Assembly: GCF_014647975.1 (NCBI RefSeq)
Contig: NZ_BMQF01000002.1
Location: forward strand, 186,001-250,000
Reading direction: 5' to 3'
Length of the DNA stretch: 64,000 nt
Source of the DNA: Streptomyces fumigatiscleroticus
GTDB taxonomy: Bacteria; Actinomycetota; Actinomycetes; Streptomycetales; Streptomycetaceae
This document shows, piece by piece, positions 53,340 to 62,269 of this stretch (the first letter of the stretch is position 1; each line of letters starts with the position of its first letter). Made by a program: the position numbers and the translations under genes. The notes under the pieces were generated by a model. That model was given only the letters and a program-made list of their open reading frames with translations. It had not been told where the DNA came from and ran no database searches.

Positions 53340-53344
53340 GCCGG

Positions 53345-53412
53345 TCCCGGACCCGAGGGGTCCGGGAGAACGGGCGGCACCCGGCACTCCCCACGAAGGA
53401 GCGCCGGGTGCC
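53345..53412. terminator. Two hairpins between the metalloprotease and uppS genes
   Basis: TCCCGGACCC (53345-53354) pairs with GGGTCCGGGA (53358-53367), and GGCACCCGGC (53376-53385) pairs with GCCGGGTGCC (53403-53412). Both stems are perfect, and the genes are convergent. Confidence 0.8.
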
Positions 53413-53432
53413 GTTCCGCTGCCGTCACCGGG

Positions 53433-54281
53433 TCAGGACTCCGGGGCGCCCTTCATGGCCGCCTCCATCTCCAGCAGCTGCTCGTTCGGCACGGCGCCGC
53501 CGAAGCGGCGGTCGCGCTGGGCGAACTCCACGCACGCCCGCCACAGGTCGCGCCGGTCGAAGTCCGGCCACAGCACGTCCTGGAAGACCATCTCGGCGTA
53601 GGCGCTCTGCCAGAGCAGGTAGTTGGAGGTGCGCTGCTCGCCGCTGGGCCGCAGGAACAGGTCCACGTCCGGCATGTCCGGGTAGTAGAGGTACCGCGCG
53701 AAGGTCTTCTCCGTCACCTTGGACGGGTCGAGCCGGCCGGCCCGGACGTCCTCGGCGAGGGCCTGCGCCGCGTCGGCGATCTCGGCCCGGCCGCCATAGT
53801 TCATGCAGAAGTACAGCGTGAGCCGGTCGTTGTCCTTGGTCTGCTCCTGGGCGACCTGGAGCTCCTTGGCGACCGACTTCCACAGCTTGGGCATCCGGCC
53901 CACCCAGCGCACCCGGATGCCGAGCTCGTCGAGCTGGTCGCGGGTCTTGCGGATGAAGTCGCGGTTGAAGTTCATCAGGAAGCGCACCTCGTCCGGCGAG
54001 CGCTTCCAGTTCTCGGTGGAGAAGGCGTACAGGGAGATCGCCCCGACGCCCACCTCGACCGCGCCCTGGAGCACGTCCAGCACCCGCTCGGCGCCGACCT
54101 TGTGGCCCTCGGTGCGCGGCAGCCCGCGCTCCTTGGCCCAGCGGCCGTTGCCGTCCATGACGATCGCCACATGGTTGGGGATCAGCTCGCCGGGGAGTTT
54201 GGGAGGCCGCGCGCCGGACGGGTGCGGCTCCGGCGTCCTGTACTCCCGGCGCTGGCGCCCCAGGAACCCGCGTACGGCCAT
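53433..54281 (-). CDS. uppS: Isoprenyl transferase (polyprenyl diphosphate synthase)
   Basis: A 282-residue cis-prenyltransferase making the lipid carrier for cell wall polymers from FPP and IPP. Conserved regions are [27 protein letters not shown] (catalytic Asp and phosphate-binding Arg), [31 protein letters not shown] and [24 protein letters not shown], all family hallmarks. It lies just downstream of recO in the same direction (30 bases), a gene order common in Streptomyces. Chain length cannot be predicted reliably. Confidence 0.96.
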   Translation of the reverse strand: MAVRGFLGRQRREYRTPEPHPSGARPPKLPGELIPNHVAIVMDGNGRWAKERGLPRTEGHKVGAERVLDVLQGAVEVGVGAISLYAFSTENWKRSPDEVRFLMNFNRDFIRKTRDQLDELGIRVRWVGRMPKLWKSVAKELQVAQEQTKDNDRLTLYFCMNYGGRAEIADAAQALAEDVRAGRLDPSKVTEKTFARYLYYPDMPDVDLFLRPSGEQRTSNYLLWQSAYAEMVFQDVLWPDFDRRDLWRACVEFAQRDRRFGGAVPNEQLLEMEAAMKGAPES

Positions 54282-54311
54282 GTGATTCTCGTCTCCTCTA
54301 GCAGCTTGCTC

Positions 54312-55058
54312 TTACTTCTCTACGTAACGCAGGGAGCGCAGTCCGCGCTCCAGATGCCAGTGCAGGTAGGCGGAGACCAGTCCGCTTCCCTCCCGGACGT
54401 ACCGCGGCTCGCAGGCGTCCGCGGTCCCCCAGTCTCCCGTAAGCAGCGCACCGAGCAGGACCAGGGTCTGCGGCGAGGGCACGACGCTGCCGGGGACGCG
54501 GCAGTCGACGCAGACGGAGCCGCCGGAGGCCACCGAGAAGAACCGGTTCGGCCCCGGCATGCCGCACTTGGCGCAGTCGGTGAAGCTCGGGGCGTACCCG
54601 TTGACGGCCAGTGAGCGCAGCAGGAACGCGTCGAGCACCAGGTGGGGTGCGTGCTCGCCGCGGGCGAGGGTGCGCAGCGCGCCGACCAGCAGCAGGTACT
54701 GCTGCACGGCCGGCTCGCCCTCGTGGTCGGTGAACCGCTCGGCGGTCTCCAGCATCGCCGTACCGGCCGTGTACCGGGCGTAGTCGGTGACGATCCCGCC
54801 GCCGTACGGGGCGATGGTCTCGCTCTGCGTGCACAGCGGCAGGCCGCGCCCGACCAGCTCGCTGCCCTTGGCGAAGAACTGCACGTCGACGTGGGAGAAG
54901 GGCTCCAGGCGGGCGCCGAACTTGGACTTGGTGCGGCGCACCCCCCGGGCCACGGCCCGTACCCGTCCGTGACCGCGCGTGAGCAGCGTGATGATCCGGT
55001 CCGCCTCACCCAGCTTCTGGGTGCGCAGCACGATGCCGTCGTCGCGGAACAGACTCAT
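54312..55058 (-). CDS. recO: DNA repair protein RecO
   Basis: A 248-residue recombination mediator that helps RecA load on SSB-coated DNA (RecFOR pathway). The N-terminal OB fold contains GIVLRTQKLGEADRIITLLTRGHG and AVARGVRRTKSKFGARLEPFSHVDVQF. The middle has LPLCTQSETI. The zinc-binding C-domain has CAKCGMPG and CVDCRVPG. ATG 55058 follows GGAG; a longer in-frame extension upstream looks disordered. It precedes uppS and is divergent from a secreted hydrolase gene. Confidence 0.95.
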   Translation of the reverse strand: MSLFRDDGIVLRTQKLGEADRIITLLTRGHGRVRAVARGVRRTKSKFGARLEPFSHVDVQFFAKGSELVGRGLPLCTQSETIAPYGGGIVTDYARYTAGTAMLETAERFTDHEGEPAVQQYLLLVGALRTLARGEHAPHLVLDAFLLRSLAVNGYAPSFTDCAKCGMPGPNRFFSVASGGSVCVDCRVPGSVVPSPQTLVLLGALLTGDWGTADACEPRYVREGSGLVSAYLHWHLERGLRSLRYVEK

Positions 55059-55170
55059 GGCTCCATTCTCGCCCACGCGCGCACCTTCCCGGCCCGGGGG
55101 AAAACCCCCGTACGGATCCGGCTGCTTCCCGGATGGGGCGGCGCCGGGTGATCCGGGAGGCTCCTGAGGC

Positions 55171-56649
55171 ATGACGAAGAGAATCAAGCGGTACGCCCCT
55201 CTGGTCGCCGTCTCCGCCCTCCTCCTCGGCCTCACCGGTCCCCTGACCGCGTCGGCCGCGGCGGTCCCGTCCCTTCAGTGGACGGCGTGCGAGGGCGGCG
55301 GGCTCGATCCGCGCCAGCAGTGCGCCACGGTCCAGGTGCCCATGGACTACGCCGACCCCGGCGGTCCGCTCATCGACATCGCCGTCTCCCGGATCCCGAG
55401 CGAGGACCCGGCCGCCCGGCGCGGGGCCCTGCTCCTGATCCCCGGCGGTCCTGGCGGCACCAGCCTCGCCGACCCGTCCGGCAAGGGACAGAAGCTGCCC
55501 CAGGAGGTGCGCGACGCCTACGACCTGATCGGGTTCGCGCCGCGCGGGAACGCCCCCTCCACCTCTGTCGGCTGCGGCCTGGACCACGGCGACCTGGCCA
55601 CCTCCAAGCTGCGGCCCTGGCCCGCCCCGGACGGGTCGGTCGACGAGAACCTGGCCACCGCGCGGCGCATGTCCGAAGCCTGCGCGCGCAACGGCGGCGA
55701 GCTGATACGGCACATCGACACCCCCACCAACGCCCGCGACATCGACCGCATCCGGGCCGCCCTCGGCGAGGAGAAGATCTCCGCGTGGGGCGTCTCGTAC
55801 GGCACGTACGTCGGCGCCGTCTACAGCCAGCTGTTCCCGCAGCGCACCGACCGCATCGTGCTGGACAGCAATGACAACCCGGACCCGGTCCGGGTGGAGC
55901 GCGCCTGGCTGGCCGCGTACGAGACCGGTGTCGAGGACGTCTTTCCGGAGTTCGCCGCGTGGGCCTCCCGGCCCGGCAATCCGGACCGGGTGGCCGCCAC
56001 GGCCGCCGAGGTGCGCCCGCTGTTCCTGCGGCTGGCCGCCCGCCTGGACCGGGAGCCGATCCCCTGGCCCGGCGCCAACCCCGCGGAGCTGAACGGCGCC
56101 GTCCTGCGCCAGACCATGCTGGACAGCCTCTACGATCCCGACAGGTTCCCGACGCTGGCCAGGCTGATGCTGGCCGCCCAGAAGGGCACCGTGCCGCCCG
56201 CGCCCGCGGCCCCGCCGGAGTCCGTGCTCCAGAACGTCACCGCGGTCGGCGCCGCCACCATCTGCAACGACTCCGCCTGGCCCGCCTCGGCCGCCGCCTA
56301 CGAGAAGGACGTCGCCGCCAGCCGGGCGGCGTACCCGCTCACCGACGGCATGCCCCGCAACGCGATGCTCTGCGCCGCCTGGCCCTACCCGCCGGAGCAG
56401 GCGCCCGTACGGATCACCGGCCAGGGGCCGTCCAACGTGCTGCTGGTGCAGAACGAGCGGGACGTCGCCACCCCGCTCAGCGGCGCCCTGAAGCTGCGTG
56501 AGGCGCTCGGCCGGCGCGCGGTCATGGTCACCGTGGACTCCACGGGCCACGACGCCTATCTCGCCAACGGCAACGCCTGCGGCGACCGTACGGTCTCCCG
56601 CTTCCTGGCGACCGGCGAGCGGCCCGCCCGGGACCTGTACTGCCGCTGA
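55171..56649 (+). CDS. Secreted alpha/beta hydrolase, TAP-like tripeptidyl aminopeptidase family
   Basis: A 492-residue exported serine hydrolase. The signal peptide is MTKRIKRYAPLVAVSALLLGLTGPLTASA. The fold shows the oxyanion region LLIPGGPGGTSL, nucleophile serine in AWGVSYGTYVGAVYSQL, acidic residue in LVQNERDVATPLS, and catalytic His in VDSTGHDAYLANG. The C-terminal TAP-like extension (CAAWPYP onward) is typical of the SlpD/SlpE/Tap group of Streptomyces aminopeptidases that remove tripeptides from secreted proteins. The precise substrate is not shown by sequence. Confidence 0.88.
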   Translation: MTKRIKRYAPLVAVSALLLGLTGPLTASAAAVPSLQWTACEGGGLDPRQQCATVQVPMDYADPGGPLIDIAVSRIPSEDPAARRGALLLIPGGPGGTSLADPSGKGQKLPQEVRDAYDLIGFAPRGNAPSTSVGCGLDHGDLATSKLRPWPAPDGSVDENLATARRMSEACARNGGELIRHIDTPTNARDIDRIRAALGEEKISAWGVSYGTYVGAVYSQLFPQRTDRIVLDSNDNPDPVRVERAWLAAYETGVEDVFPEFAAWASRPGNPDRVAATAAEVRPLFLRLAARLDREPIPWPGANPAELNGAVLRQTMLDSLYDPDRFPTLARLMLAAQKGTVPPAPAAPPESVLQNVTAVGAATICNDSAWPASAAAYEKDVAASRAAYPLTDGMPRNAMLCAAWPYPPEQAPVRITGQGPSNVLLVQNERDVATPLSGALKLREALGRRAVMVTVDSTGHDAYLANGNACGDRTVSRFLATGERPARDLYCR

Positions 56650-56672
56650 CCGGACCGGGAACGGACGGCGGG

Positions 56673-57377
56673 TCAGCCCACTCCCCGGGACGCCTGCGCC
56701 GCCCGTGACTCGATGCCGCGGAAGTGGACCGCCATGGCCCGCTGCGCGCCCTCGAGGTCACGGGCGCGCAGTGCGGTGACGATGTCGCGGTGGCGGCGGA
56801 CGGTGACCTCGGGGGCCGGGTCGTCGGTCCAGCCGCGGGCGCCGGCGACCCGCCGGAAGACGGTCCAGAAGGCGCCGAGCAACTGCGGCACCAGGGCGTT
56901 GCCGAGCGGTGCGTAGAGCAGCTCGTGGAACTGGCGGTCGAGTTCGGGGAACGGCCGCCCGGCCCGTCCGGCGCGCTCCATCCGGGTCACCACCGCCTCC
57001 AGCCGGTCGAGGTCCGCCTCGCCGAGCAGGCCCGCGATCCGGCGGATCAGCCCCTCCTCCAGCACTTCGCGGATCTGGAGGATCTCGGCGAGCGCGCCGG
57101 TGTCGTCCTCGTGCCGGACCAGCGCCCGGAAGGTCAGACCGTCGACGAGCGGGGTCAGCGAGGCCTGGCCGACATAGGTGCCGTAGCCGTGTCTGATGTC
57201 GACGATGTCCAGGGCCTGGAGCGCCTTGAGGGCCTCGCGGACGGAGTTGCGGCTGACGCCGAGGGCGCCCATCAGCTCGGTCTCGGTGGGCAGCGCGGCG
57301 CCGGCGCGGAGCCCGCGGTCGAGGATCAGCTGCACGACCTGGCGCTGTATCCGGCTGGTCCTGGGCTCCTCGGACAT
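56673..57377 (-). CDS. FadR/GntR family transcriptional regulator
   Basis: A 234-residue regulator. The winged helix is GAALPTETELMGALGVSRNSVREALKALQALDIVDIRHGYGTYVG. The FCD ligand-binding helical domain follows: EILQIREVLEEGLIRRIAGLL, DRQFHELLYAPLGNALVPQLL, HRDIVTALRARDLEGAQRAM, with conserved Asp/His/His that bind a metal and a carboxylate ligand. ATG 57377 is used, although ATG 57386 is in frame nearby. It is divergent from the ABC transporter operon that ends in a DapA-type lyase, so it likely senses the sugar acid or amino acid taken up. Confidence 0.93.
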   Translation of the reverse strand: MSEEPRTSRIQRQVVQLILDRGLRAGAALPTETELMGALGVSRNSVREALKALQALDIVDIRHGYGTYVGQASLTPLVDGLTFRALVRHEDDTGALAEILQIREVLEEGLIRRIAGLLGEADLDRLEAVVTRMERAGRAGRPFPELDRQFHELLYAPLGNALVPQLLGAFWTVFRRVAGARGWTDDPAPEVTVRRHRDIVTALRARDLEGAQRAMAVHFRGIESRAAQASRGVG

Positions 57378-57501
57378 GCGCCGCATCGTACGCGCCCCGG
57401 ACGTCCCACGTCCCACCTCGCGTCCGGCGCGCGTCAACTCCCGCCGTGCGGCACCGACATTGGCCCGACCTGTGGCGGCTACGCCATTCGTGTGCGATGC
57501 C

Positions 57502-57530
57502 TTGACCGCCCCGGCGGCCCCTCCTATGGT
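57502..57530 (+). promoter_or_regulatory. Promoter of the ABC transporter/lyase operon
   Basis: TTGACC (57502-57507), a 17-base spacer and TATGGT (57525-57530) form a good vegetative promoter. It lies 131 bases upstream of the first gene; the regulator's operator is expected nearby. Confidence 0.65.
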
Positions 57531-57661
57531 CACGCTGTCCGCCGGACGTAGGACGTCGTATCTCCTGTCTCTCCTCGCCTTGTCGTCTTCCGCTCTTCCG
57601 CGAAACCCGTGGACGCCCCGTCTTCTCCGGATCCCACCGAGATCCCCCCGCAGGAGGAACC

Positions 57662-59290
57662 GTGCGCGACGTGACCCGCGACGTGCCGGCGCTGCCCCGC
57701 CGGACGTTCCTGAAGCACACCGGCGCGCTGGGAGCGGCCGCCGCCGTCTCCGCGTCGCTGTCGGCCTGTTCGTCCGGGCCGGAATCCACCAACGACACCG
57801 GCGGCGGCAGCGGCGGCGACCGGACGCTGACGGCGGTCATCGGCTACGGCAACGACGGCAGCTGGGACCCCACCCAGACCGCGTCCGCGTTCTGCATGGC
57901 CGCCAACAACCACCTCTACGAAGGGCTGCTGGACACCGATCCGATCTCCCGCGAGCCGTACGCGGCCCTGGCGACCCGGGTCCCGGCCGACCCCTCCGCC
58001 ACGACCTGGAGATTCCCGCTGCGCGAGGGCGCCACCTTCCACGACGGCGAGCCGGTCACCGCCGACGACGTGGTCTTCGTCTTCGACCGGATCCTGGACC
58101 CGGACACCCAGACCCTGGCCAAGGGCTTCTTCGCGAGCTGGCTGAAGGAGGTCCGCAAGGTCGACGCGCGGACCGTGGAGCTGGTGCTGAGGTTCCCCTT
58201 CCCGGACGGGCTCTCCCGGCTCACCCTCGCCAAGATCATGCCGAAGCACGTGTTCTCGAAGCCCGGCGCCTGGGACGACGCGATCAAGGGGTTGGCGGTC
58301 GGCTCGGGACCGTACCGGCAGACCGCGCACCACCCGAAGTCCAACACCACCTTCGAGGCGTACGCGCAGTACAACGGCCCCCGCAAGCCCGCCTTCCGGC
58401 GGATGAACTGGCTGACGATCGTGGACGCCGCGCCCCGCGTCGCCAGGATCTCCGGCTCCGGCGCGGGCGCGCAGATCGCCGACAACATCCCCTACGCCAA
58501 CATCGAGCAGTTGGAGAGCGGCGGGCTGACGGTGGCGGGCGGGGCCGGGATGAACAACCTGTTCCTGATGTTCAACACCGCGCACAAGCCGTTCGACGAC
58601 GTACGGGTGCGGCAGGCGCTGCACTACGCCATCGACACCGAGAAGATGGTGGAGGTGGCCCTCAAGGGACACGGGAAGCCGTCGACGTCCTTCCTCGACG
58701 AGGCCAACCCCGGCTACCGGCGGGCGAAGACCGTCTACGGCCACGACCCCGACAGGGCGAGGGCGCTGCTGAAGGCGGCCGGGGTCAGCGGTCTCGAGGT
58801 GGAGATCCTCGCGGTGAACGTGAGCTGGATCGTGGACTGCCTGCCGACCGTCAAGTCCTCCTGGGACGCGATCGGCGTCCGGACCACCCTCTCCCCGCAG
58901 GAGACCACGGCCGTCTTCACCAAGATGGACCAGAAGCAGGACTACCAGGTGGTGGCCGCCGCCTCCAACCCCAACCAGTTCGGCCTCGACGCCGACCTGA
59001 TCATGCACTACAACTACGGGCCCGGAAACCTCTGGATGCGGTACACGCGCTGGGCCGGCGACCCCGTCGCCAAGAAGCTCTTCACGGACATGGACCGCGC
59101 GACCCGGGAGCCCGACGCCGCACGCAGGAAGACGATGATCCAGGAGTACATCGACGTCGTCGCCGAACAGGCCGTGCTCTACCCGGTGGTCCACAACGAG
59201 CTGATGACGGCCTGGGACCCCGACCGGCTCTCCGGGATAAGGGCCCAGCCCTACCCCGGGATCAATCTCCTCCAGGCCAAGTGGGCCTAG
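57662..59290 (+). CDS. Dipeptide-type ABC transporter substrate-binding lipoprotein
   Basis: A 542-residue family 5 extracellular binding protein. The N-terminus has twin arginines (LPRRTFLKHTGALGAAAAVSASLSACSS), so Tat export plus lipidation at the Cys in LSAC is likely. Motifs of the DppA/OppA fold are TWRFPLREGATFHDGEPVTADDVVF, VGSGPYRQTAHHP and FNTAHKPFDDVRVRQALHYAID. GAGGAACC precedes the GTG. It heads an operon with two permeases, two ATPases and a DapA-type lyase, so the ligand may be a peptide or a sugar acid/amino acid derivative rather than a typical dipeptide. Confidence 0.92.
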   Translation: MRDVTRDVPALPRRTFLKHTGALGAAAAVSASLSACSSGPESTNDTGGGSGGDRTLTAVIGYGNDGSWDPTQTASAFCMAANNHLYEGLLDTDPISREPYAALATRVPADPSATTWRFPLREGATFHDGEPVTADDVVFVFDRILDPDTQTLAKGFFASWLKEVRKVDARTVELVLRFPFPDGLSRLTLAKIMPKHVFSKPGAWDDAIKGLAVGSGPYRQTAHHPKSNTTFEAYAQYNGPRKPAFRRMNWLTIVDAAPRVARISGSGAGAQIADNIPYANIEQLESGGLTVAGGAGMNNLFLMFNTAHKPFDDVRVRQALHYAIDTEKMVEVALKGHGKPSTSFLDEANPGYRRAKTVYGHDPDRARALLKAAGVSGLEVEILAVNVSWIVDCLPTVKSSWDAIGVRTTLSPQETTAVFTKMDQKQDYQVVAAASNPNQFGLDADLIMHYNYGPGNLWMRYTRWAGDPVAKKLFTDMDRATREPDAARRKTMIQEYIDVVAEQAVLYPVVHNELMTAWDPDRLSGIRAQPYPGINLLQAKWA

Positions 59291-59312
59291 CCACCGGGAG
59301 GAGGTGAAGTCC

Positions 59313-60275
59313 GTGGTCACCGTCGCGCGGATCCTGCTCCGCCGCGTCGCCCTGCTGGTCCCGCTGATGCTGGGCATCGTGCTCTTCGTCCTCCTGGTGA
59401 TGCGCTTCTCGGACGTCGACCCGGCGTCCGCGTTCTTCCAGGGCGCCAACCCCACGCCCGAGCAGCTGCGCGACTTCCGCGAGGAGCACGGCCTGCTCGA
59501 CCCGCTCCCGGTCCGCTACGTCCACTTCGTCGCCGATCTGCTCCACGGCGACCTGGGCATCAGCGCCCTGACCCGGGCGCCGGTCGCCGACCAGGTCACC
59601 ACCGCGCTGCCGCTGACCCTCCAGCTCACCTTCCTGGGCCTGGGCATCGCGGTGGTGCTGGCGCTGCCCGGCGGCGTGACCGCCGCGATCCACCGGGACC
59701 GGCTGCCCGACCAGGTCATCCGGGTCGTGTCGCTGACCGGGGTGGCCGCGCCCGGCTTCTGGCTGGCGCTGCTGATGATCCAGTACCTGGCGGTGGACCT
59801 CGGCTGGTTCCCGACCGGCGGCTACATCAACCCGGCGGACTCCCTCACCGGCTGGCTGAGGACGATGACGCTGCCCGCCCTCGCGCTGTCGCTGCCGGTG
59901 GCCGCCCAGCTGACCCGGATCGTGCGGACGGCGGTGGTGGAGGAGCTGGACAAGGACTACGTCCGTACGGCGGTCGGCAGCGGGCTGCCGCCATGGGTGG
60001 TGGTGGGCCGCAACGTGCTGCGCAACGCCCTCGTCAACCCGCTGACGGTGCTGGGTCTGCGCGTCGGCTATCTGCTGGGCGGCGCCGTCGTCATCGAGAC
60101 GATCTTCTCGCTGCCCGGCATGGGCAAGCTGATGATCGACGCCGTGAAGAACGGCGACCCGGCCGTCGTCCAGGGCGTGGTGCTCACCACGGCGACCGGC
60201 TTCGTCGTCGTCAACCTCGTCATCGACCTTCTGTACCTGCTGGTCAACCCGCGACTGAGGGATGCGGCCACATGA
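59313..60275 (+). CDS. Dipeptide-type ABC transporter permease (DppB-like)
   Basis: A 320-residue inner membrane permease with about six helices. An N-terminal helix (RVALLVPLMLGIVLFVLLVM) is followed by GANPTPEQLRDFREEHGLLDPLPVRYVHFV, the DppB-type periplasmic loop. The coupling motif AQLTRIVRTAVVEELDKDYVRTAVGSGLPPWVVVGRNVLRNALV is complete. GTG 59313 is chosen because GGGAGGAGG lies eight bases before it; GTG 59304 overlaps that site. The stop overlaps the next gene by four bases. Confidence 0.93.
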   Translation: MVTVARILLRRVALLVPLMLGIVLFVLLVMRFSDVDPASAFFQGANPTPEQLRDFREEHGLLDPLPVRYVHFVADLLHGDLGISALTRAPVADQVTTALPLTLQLTFLGLGIAVVLALPGGVTAAIHRDRLPDQVIRVVSLTGVAAPGFWLALLMIQYLAVDLGWFPTGGYINPADSLTGWLRTMTLPALALSLPVAAQLTRIVRTAVVEELDKDYVRTAVGSGLPPWVVVGRNVLRNALVNPLTVLGLRVGYLLGGAVVIETIFSLPGMGKLMIDAVKNGDPAVVQGVVLTTATGFVVVNLVIDLLYLLVNPRLRDAAT

Positions 60276-62269
60276 TCACGCCGTTCACCCGCAAGGGCCT
60301 CGCCGAGGCGCTCACCCGCCCCGGCGTCCGGCTGCGCGGCCTGCGCCGGCTGCCCCTGCTGTCGAAGATCGCCGTCTGCTTCCTGACGGCCGTCGTACTG
60401 GTGGCCCTGCTCGCCCCGCTGCTCGCCCCGCACGACCCGCTGGACCAGCAGCCGCCCGTGGACGGCACCGGACATCCCTCCGCAGCGCACTGGATGGGCC
60501 AGGACAGCCTGGGCCGGGACATCCTCGGCCGGCTGATGTACGGCGCCCGCTGGTCGCTGGCGATCGGCCTGGGCGCCACCGCGCTGGCCCTGGTCGCCGG
60601 AGCCCTGCTCGGGGCGGTGGCCGCCACCTCCCGCAAGGCGGTGGACGAGACGCTGATGCGCTGCCTGGACGTGGTGATGGCCTTCCCCGGCATCGCGCTC
60701 GCCGCCGTCCTGGTCGCCGTGTTCGGCGGCGGGATCACGGTGCTGATCTGCGCGATCGCGTTCCTGTTCACCCCGCCGGTGGCACGGGTGGTGCGGGCCA
60801 ACGTGCTCGACCAGTACGGCGAGGACTACGTCACCGCGGAACGGGTGATCGGGGCGCGCACCCCGCACATCGTGCTGCGGCACGTGGCCGTCAACTGCGC
60901 CGCCCCGGTGCTGGTGTTCTGCACCGTGCAGGTCGCCGAGGCGATCGTCTTCGAGGCCTCGCTGTCCTTCATCGGCGCGGGCGTCCGGCCGCCCGACCCC
61001 TCCTGGGGCAGTGTGATCGCCGACGGCAAGAACATGGTGCTGACCGGCGGCTGGTGGGCGACCGTCTTCCCCGGGCTGCTGATGCTGGTCACCGTCCTGT
61101 CGCTGAACGTCCTGTCCGAGGGCGTCTCCGACGCCTGGGCGGCGCCCGCCGCCCGGGAGGTGAAGGTGTCCGGGAAGGGCGACCTCATCGAGGCTCCCGA
61201 GCCCGGCGGCGGCGAGGTGCTGCCGCTTCCCGGTCTGGAGGAGGCCGCCCGGCGGCTGCGCTCCCGCGCCCGCGCACTGCCCCGGGACGGGCAGCCGGTG
61301 CTCGCGGTGGAGAACCTCTCCATCGGCTTCGACGACCGGCACGGCGGCGTGGACATCGTCGACGGCGTCGGCTTCGAGGTCCACCCCGGCGAGGTGCTGG
61401 GGCTGGTCGGCGAGTCGGGCTGCGGCAAGTCGCTGACGGCGCTGACCGTGATGGGCCTTGAGCCTCGCGGGGCCCGGGTGCGCGGCCATGTACGGTTCGC
61501 GCAGCGGCAGCTGGTGGGCGAGCCGATGCGGGTACGGCGCCGGCTGCTCGGCCACGAGATGGCGATGGTCTACCAGGACGCCCTGTCCTCGCTGAACCCG
61601 GCGATGACGATCCGTGCCCAGCTGGGGCAGCTGGTGCGGCGCGGGGGCCGCCGTACGCCCGCCGAGCTGCTGACGATGGTCGGCCTCGACCCGGAACGCA
61701 CCCTGCGCAGCTATCCGCACGAACTCTCCGGCGGCCAGCGCCAGCGCGTCCTGATCGCCATGGCGCTCTCCCGCGACCCCAGGCTGATCGTCGCCGACGA
61801 GCCGACGACCGCCCTCGACGTCACCGTGCAGGCGCAGGTGATGGAGCTGCTGCTGCGGCTGCGGGCGGAGCTGGGCTTCGCGCTGGTGCTGGTCAGCCAT
61901 GACCTGGCGCTGGTCGCGGACGTCACGGACCGGGTGGCGGTGATGTACGGCGGCCGGATCGTGGAGACGGGTGTGACCGCCGACCTGGTGGAGGCGCCCG
62001 CCCACCACTACACGCGCGGGCTGCTGGGCAGCGTGCTGTCGCTGGAGTCGGGGCAGGAGCGGATGACGCAGATCAAGGGCGTCGTCCCCGCCCCCGCCGA
62101 CTTCCCGCCCGGCTGCCGCTTCGCCGACCGGTGCCCGCTGGCCAGCGAGGTCTGCCGGACCACCGCACCCGGCCCGCGGGGCACCGCGGCGCACACGGCG
62201 GCCTGCCACCACCCGGCCGTCGACCTGGTGGACCGGGGAAGTCCCGAGAACTCGGAGGCCGTGTCATGA
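60272..62269 (+). CDS. Fused ABC permease (DppC-like) and ATPase (DppD-like)
   Basis: A 665-residue fusion. Residues about 1-300 are a DppC-type permease with MGQDSLGRDILGRLMYGARWSL, DVVMAFPGIALAAVLVAVFG and GEDYVTAERVIGARTPHIVLRHV (coupling helix). After a linker of about 35 residues, residues about 345-665 are a DppD-type ATPase: Walker A LVGESGCGKSLTAL, signature ELSGGQRQRVLIAMAL, Walker B LIVADEPTTALDVTVQAQ, H-loop LVLVSHDLALVADV, and the C-terminal Cys-rich oligopeptide domain CRFADRCPLASEVC. ATGA overlaps on both sides couple it to the permease and the next ATPase. No internal stop or start is visible at the joint, so the fusion looks genuine. Confidence 0.93.
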   Translation: MITPFTRKGLAEALTRPGVRLRGLRRLPLLSKIAVCFLTAVVLVALLAPLLAPHDPLDQQPPVDGTGHPSAAHWMGQDSLGRDILGRLMYGARWSLAIGLGATALALVAGALLGAVAATSRKAVDETLMRCLDVVMAFPGIALAAVLVAVFGGGITVLICAIAFLFTPPVARVVRANVLDQYGEDYVTAERVIGARTPHIVLRHVAVNCAAPVLVFCTVQVAEAIVFEASLSFIGAGVRPPDPSWGSVIADGKNMVLTGGWWATVFPGLLMLVTVLSLNVLSEGVSDAWAAPAAREVKVSGKGDLIEAPEPGGGEVLPLPGLEEAARRLRSRARALPRDGQPVLAVENLSIGFDDRHGGVDIVDGVGFEVHPGEVLGLVGESGCGKSLTALTVMGLEPRGARVRGHVRFAQRQLVGEPMRVRRRLLGHEMAMVYQDALSSLNPAMTIRAQLGQLVRRGGRRTPAELLTMVGLDPERTLRSYPHELSGGQRQRVLIAMALSRDPRLIVADEPTTALDVTVQAQVMELLLRLRAELGFALVLVSHDLALVADVTDRVAVMYGGRIVETGVTADLVEAPAHHYTRGLLGSVLSLESGQERMTQIKGVVPAPADFPPGCRFADRCPLASEVCRTTAPGPRGTAAHTAACHHPAVDLVDRGSPENSEAVS

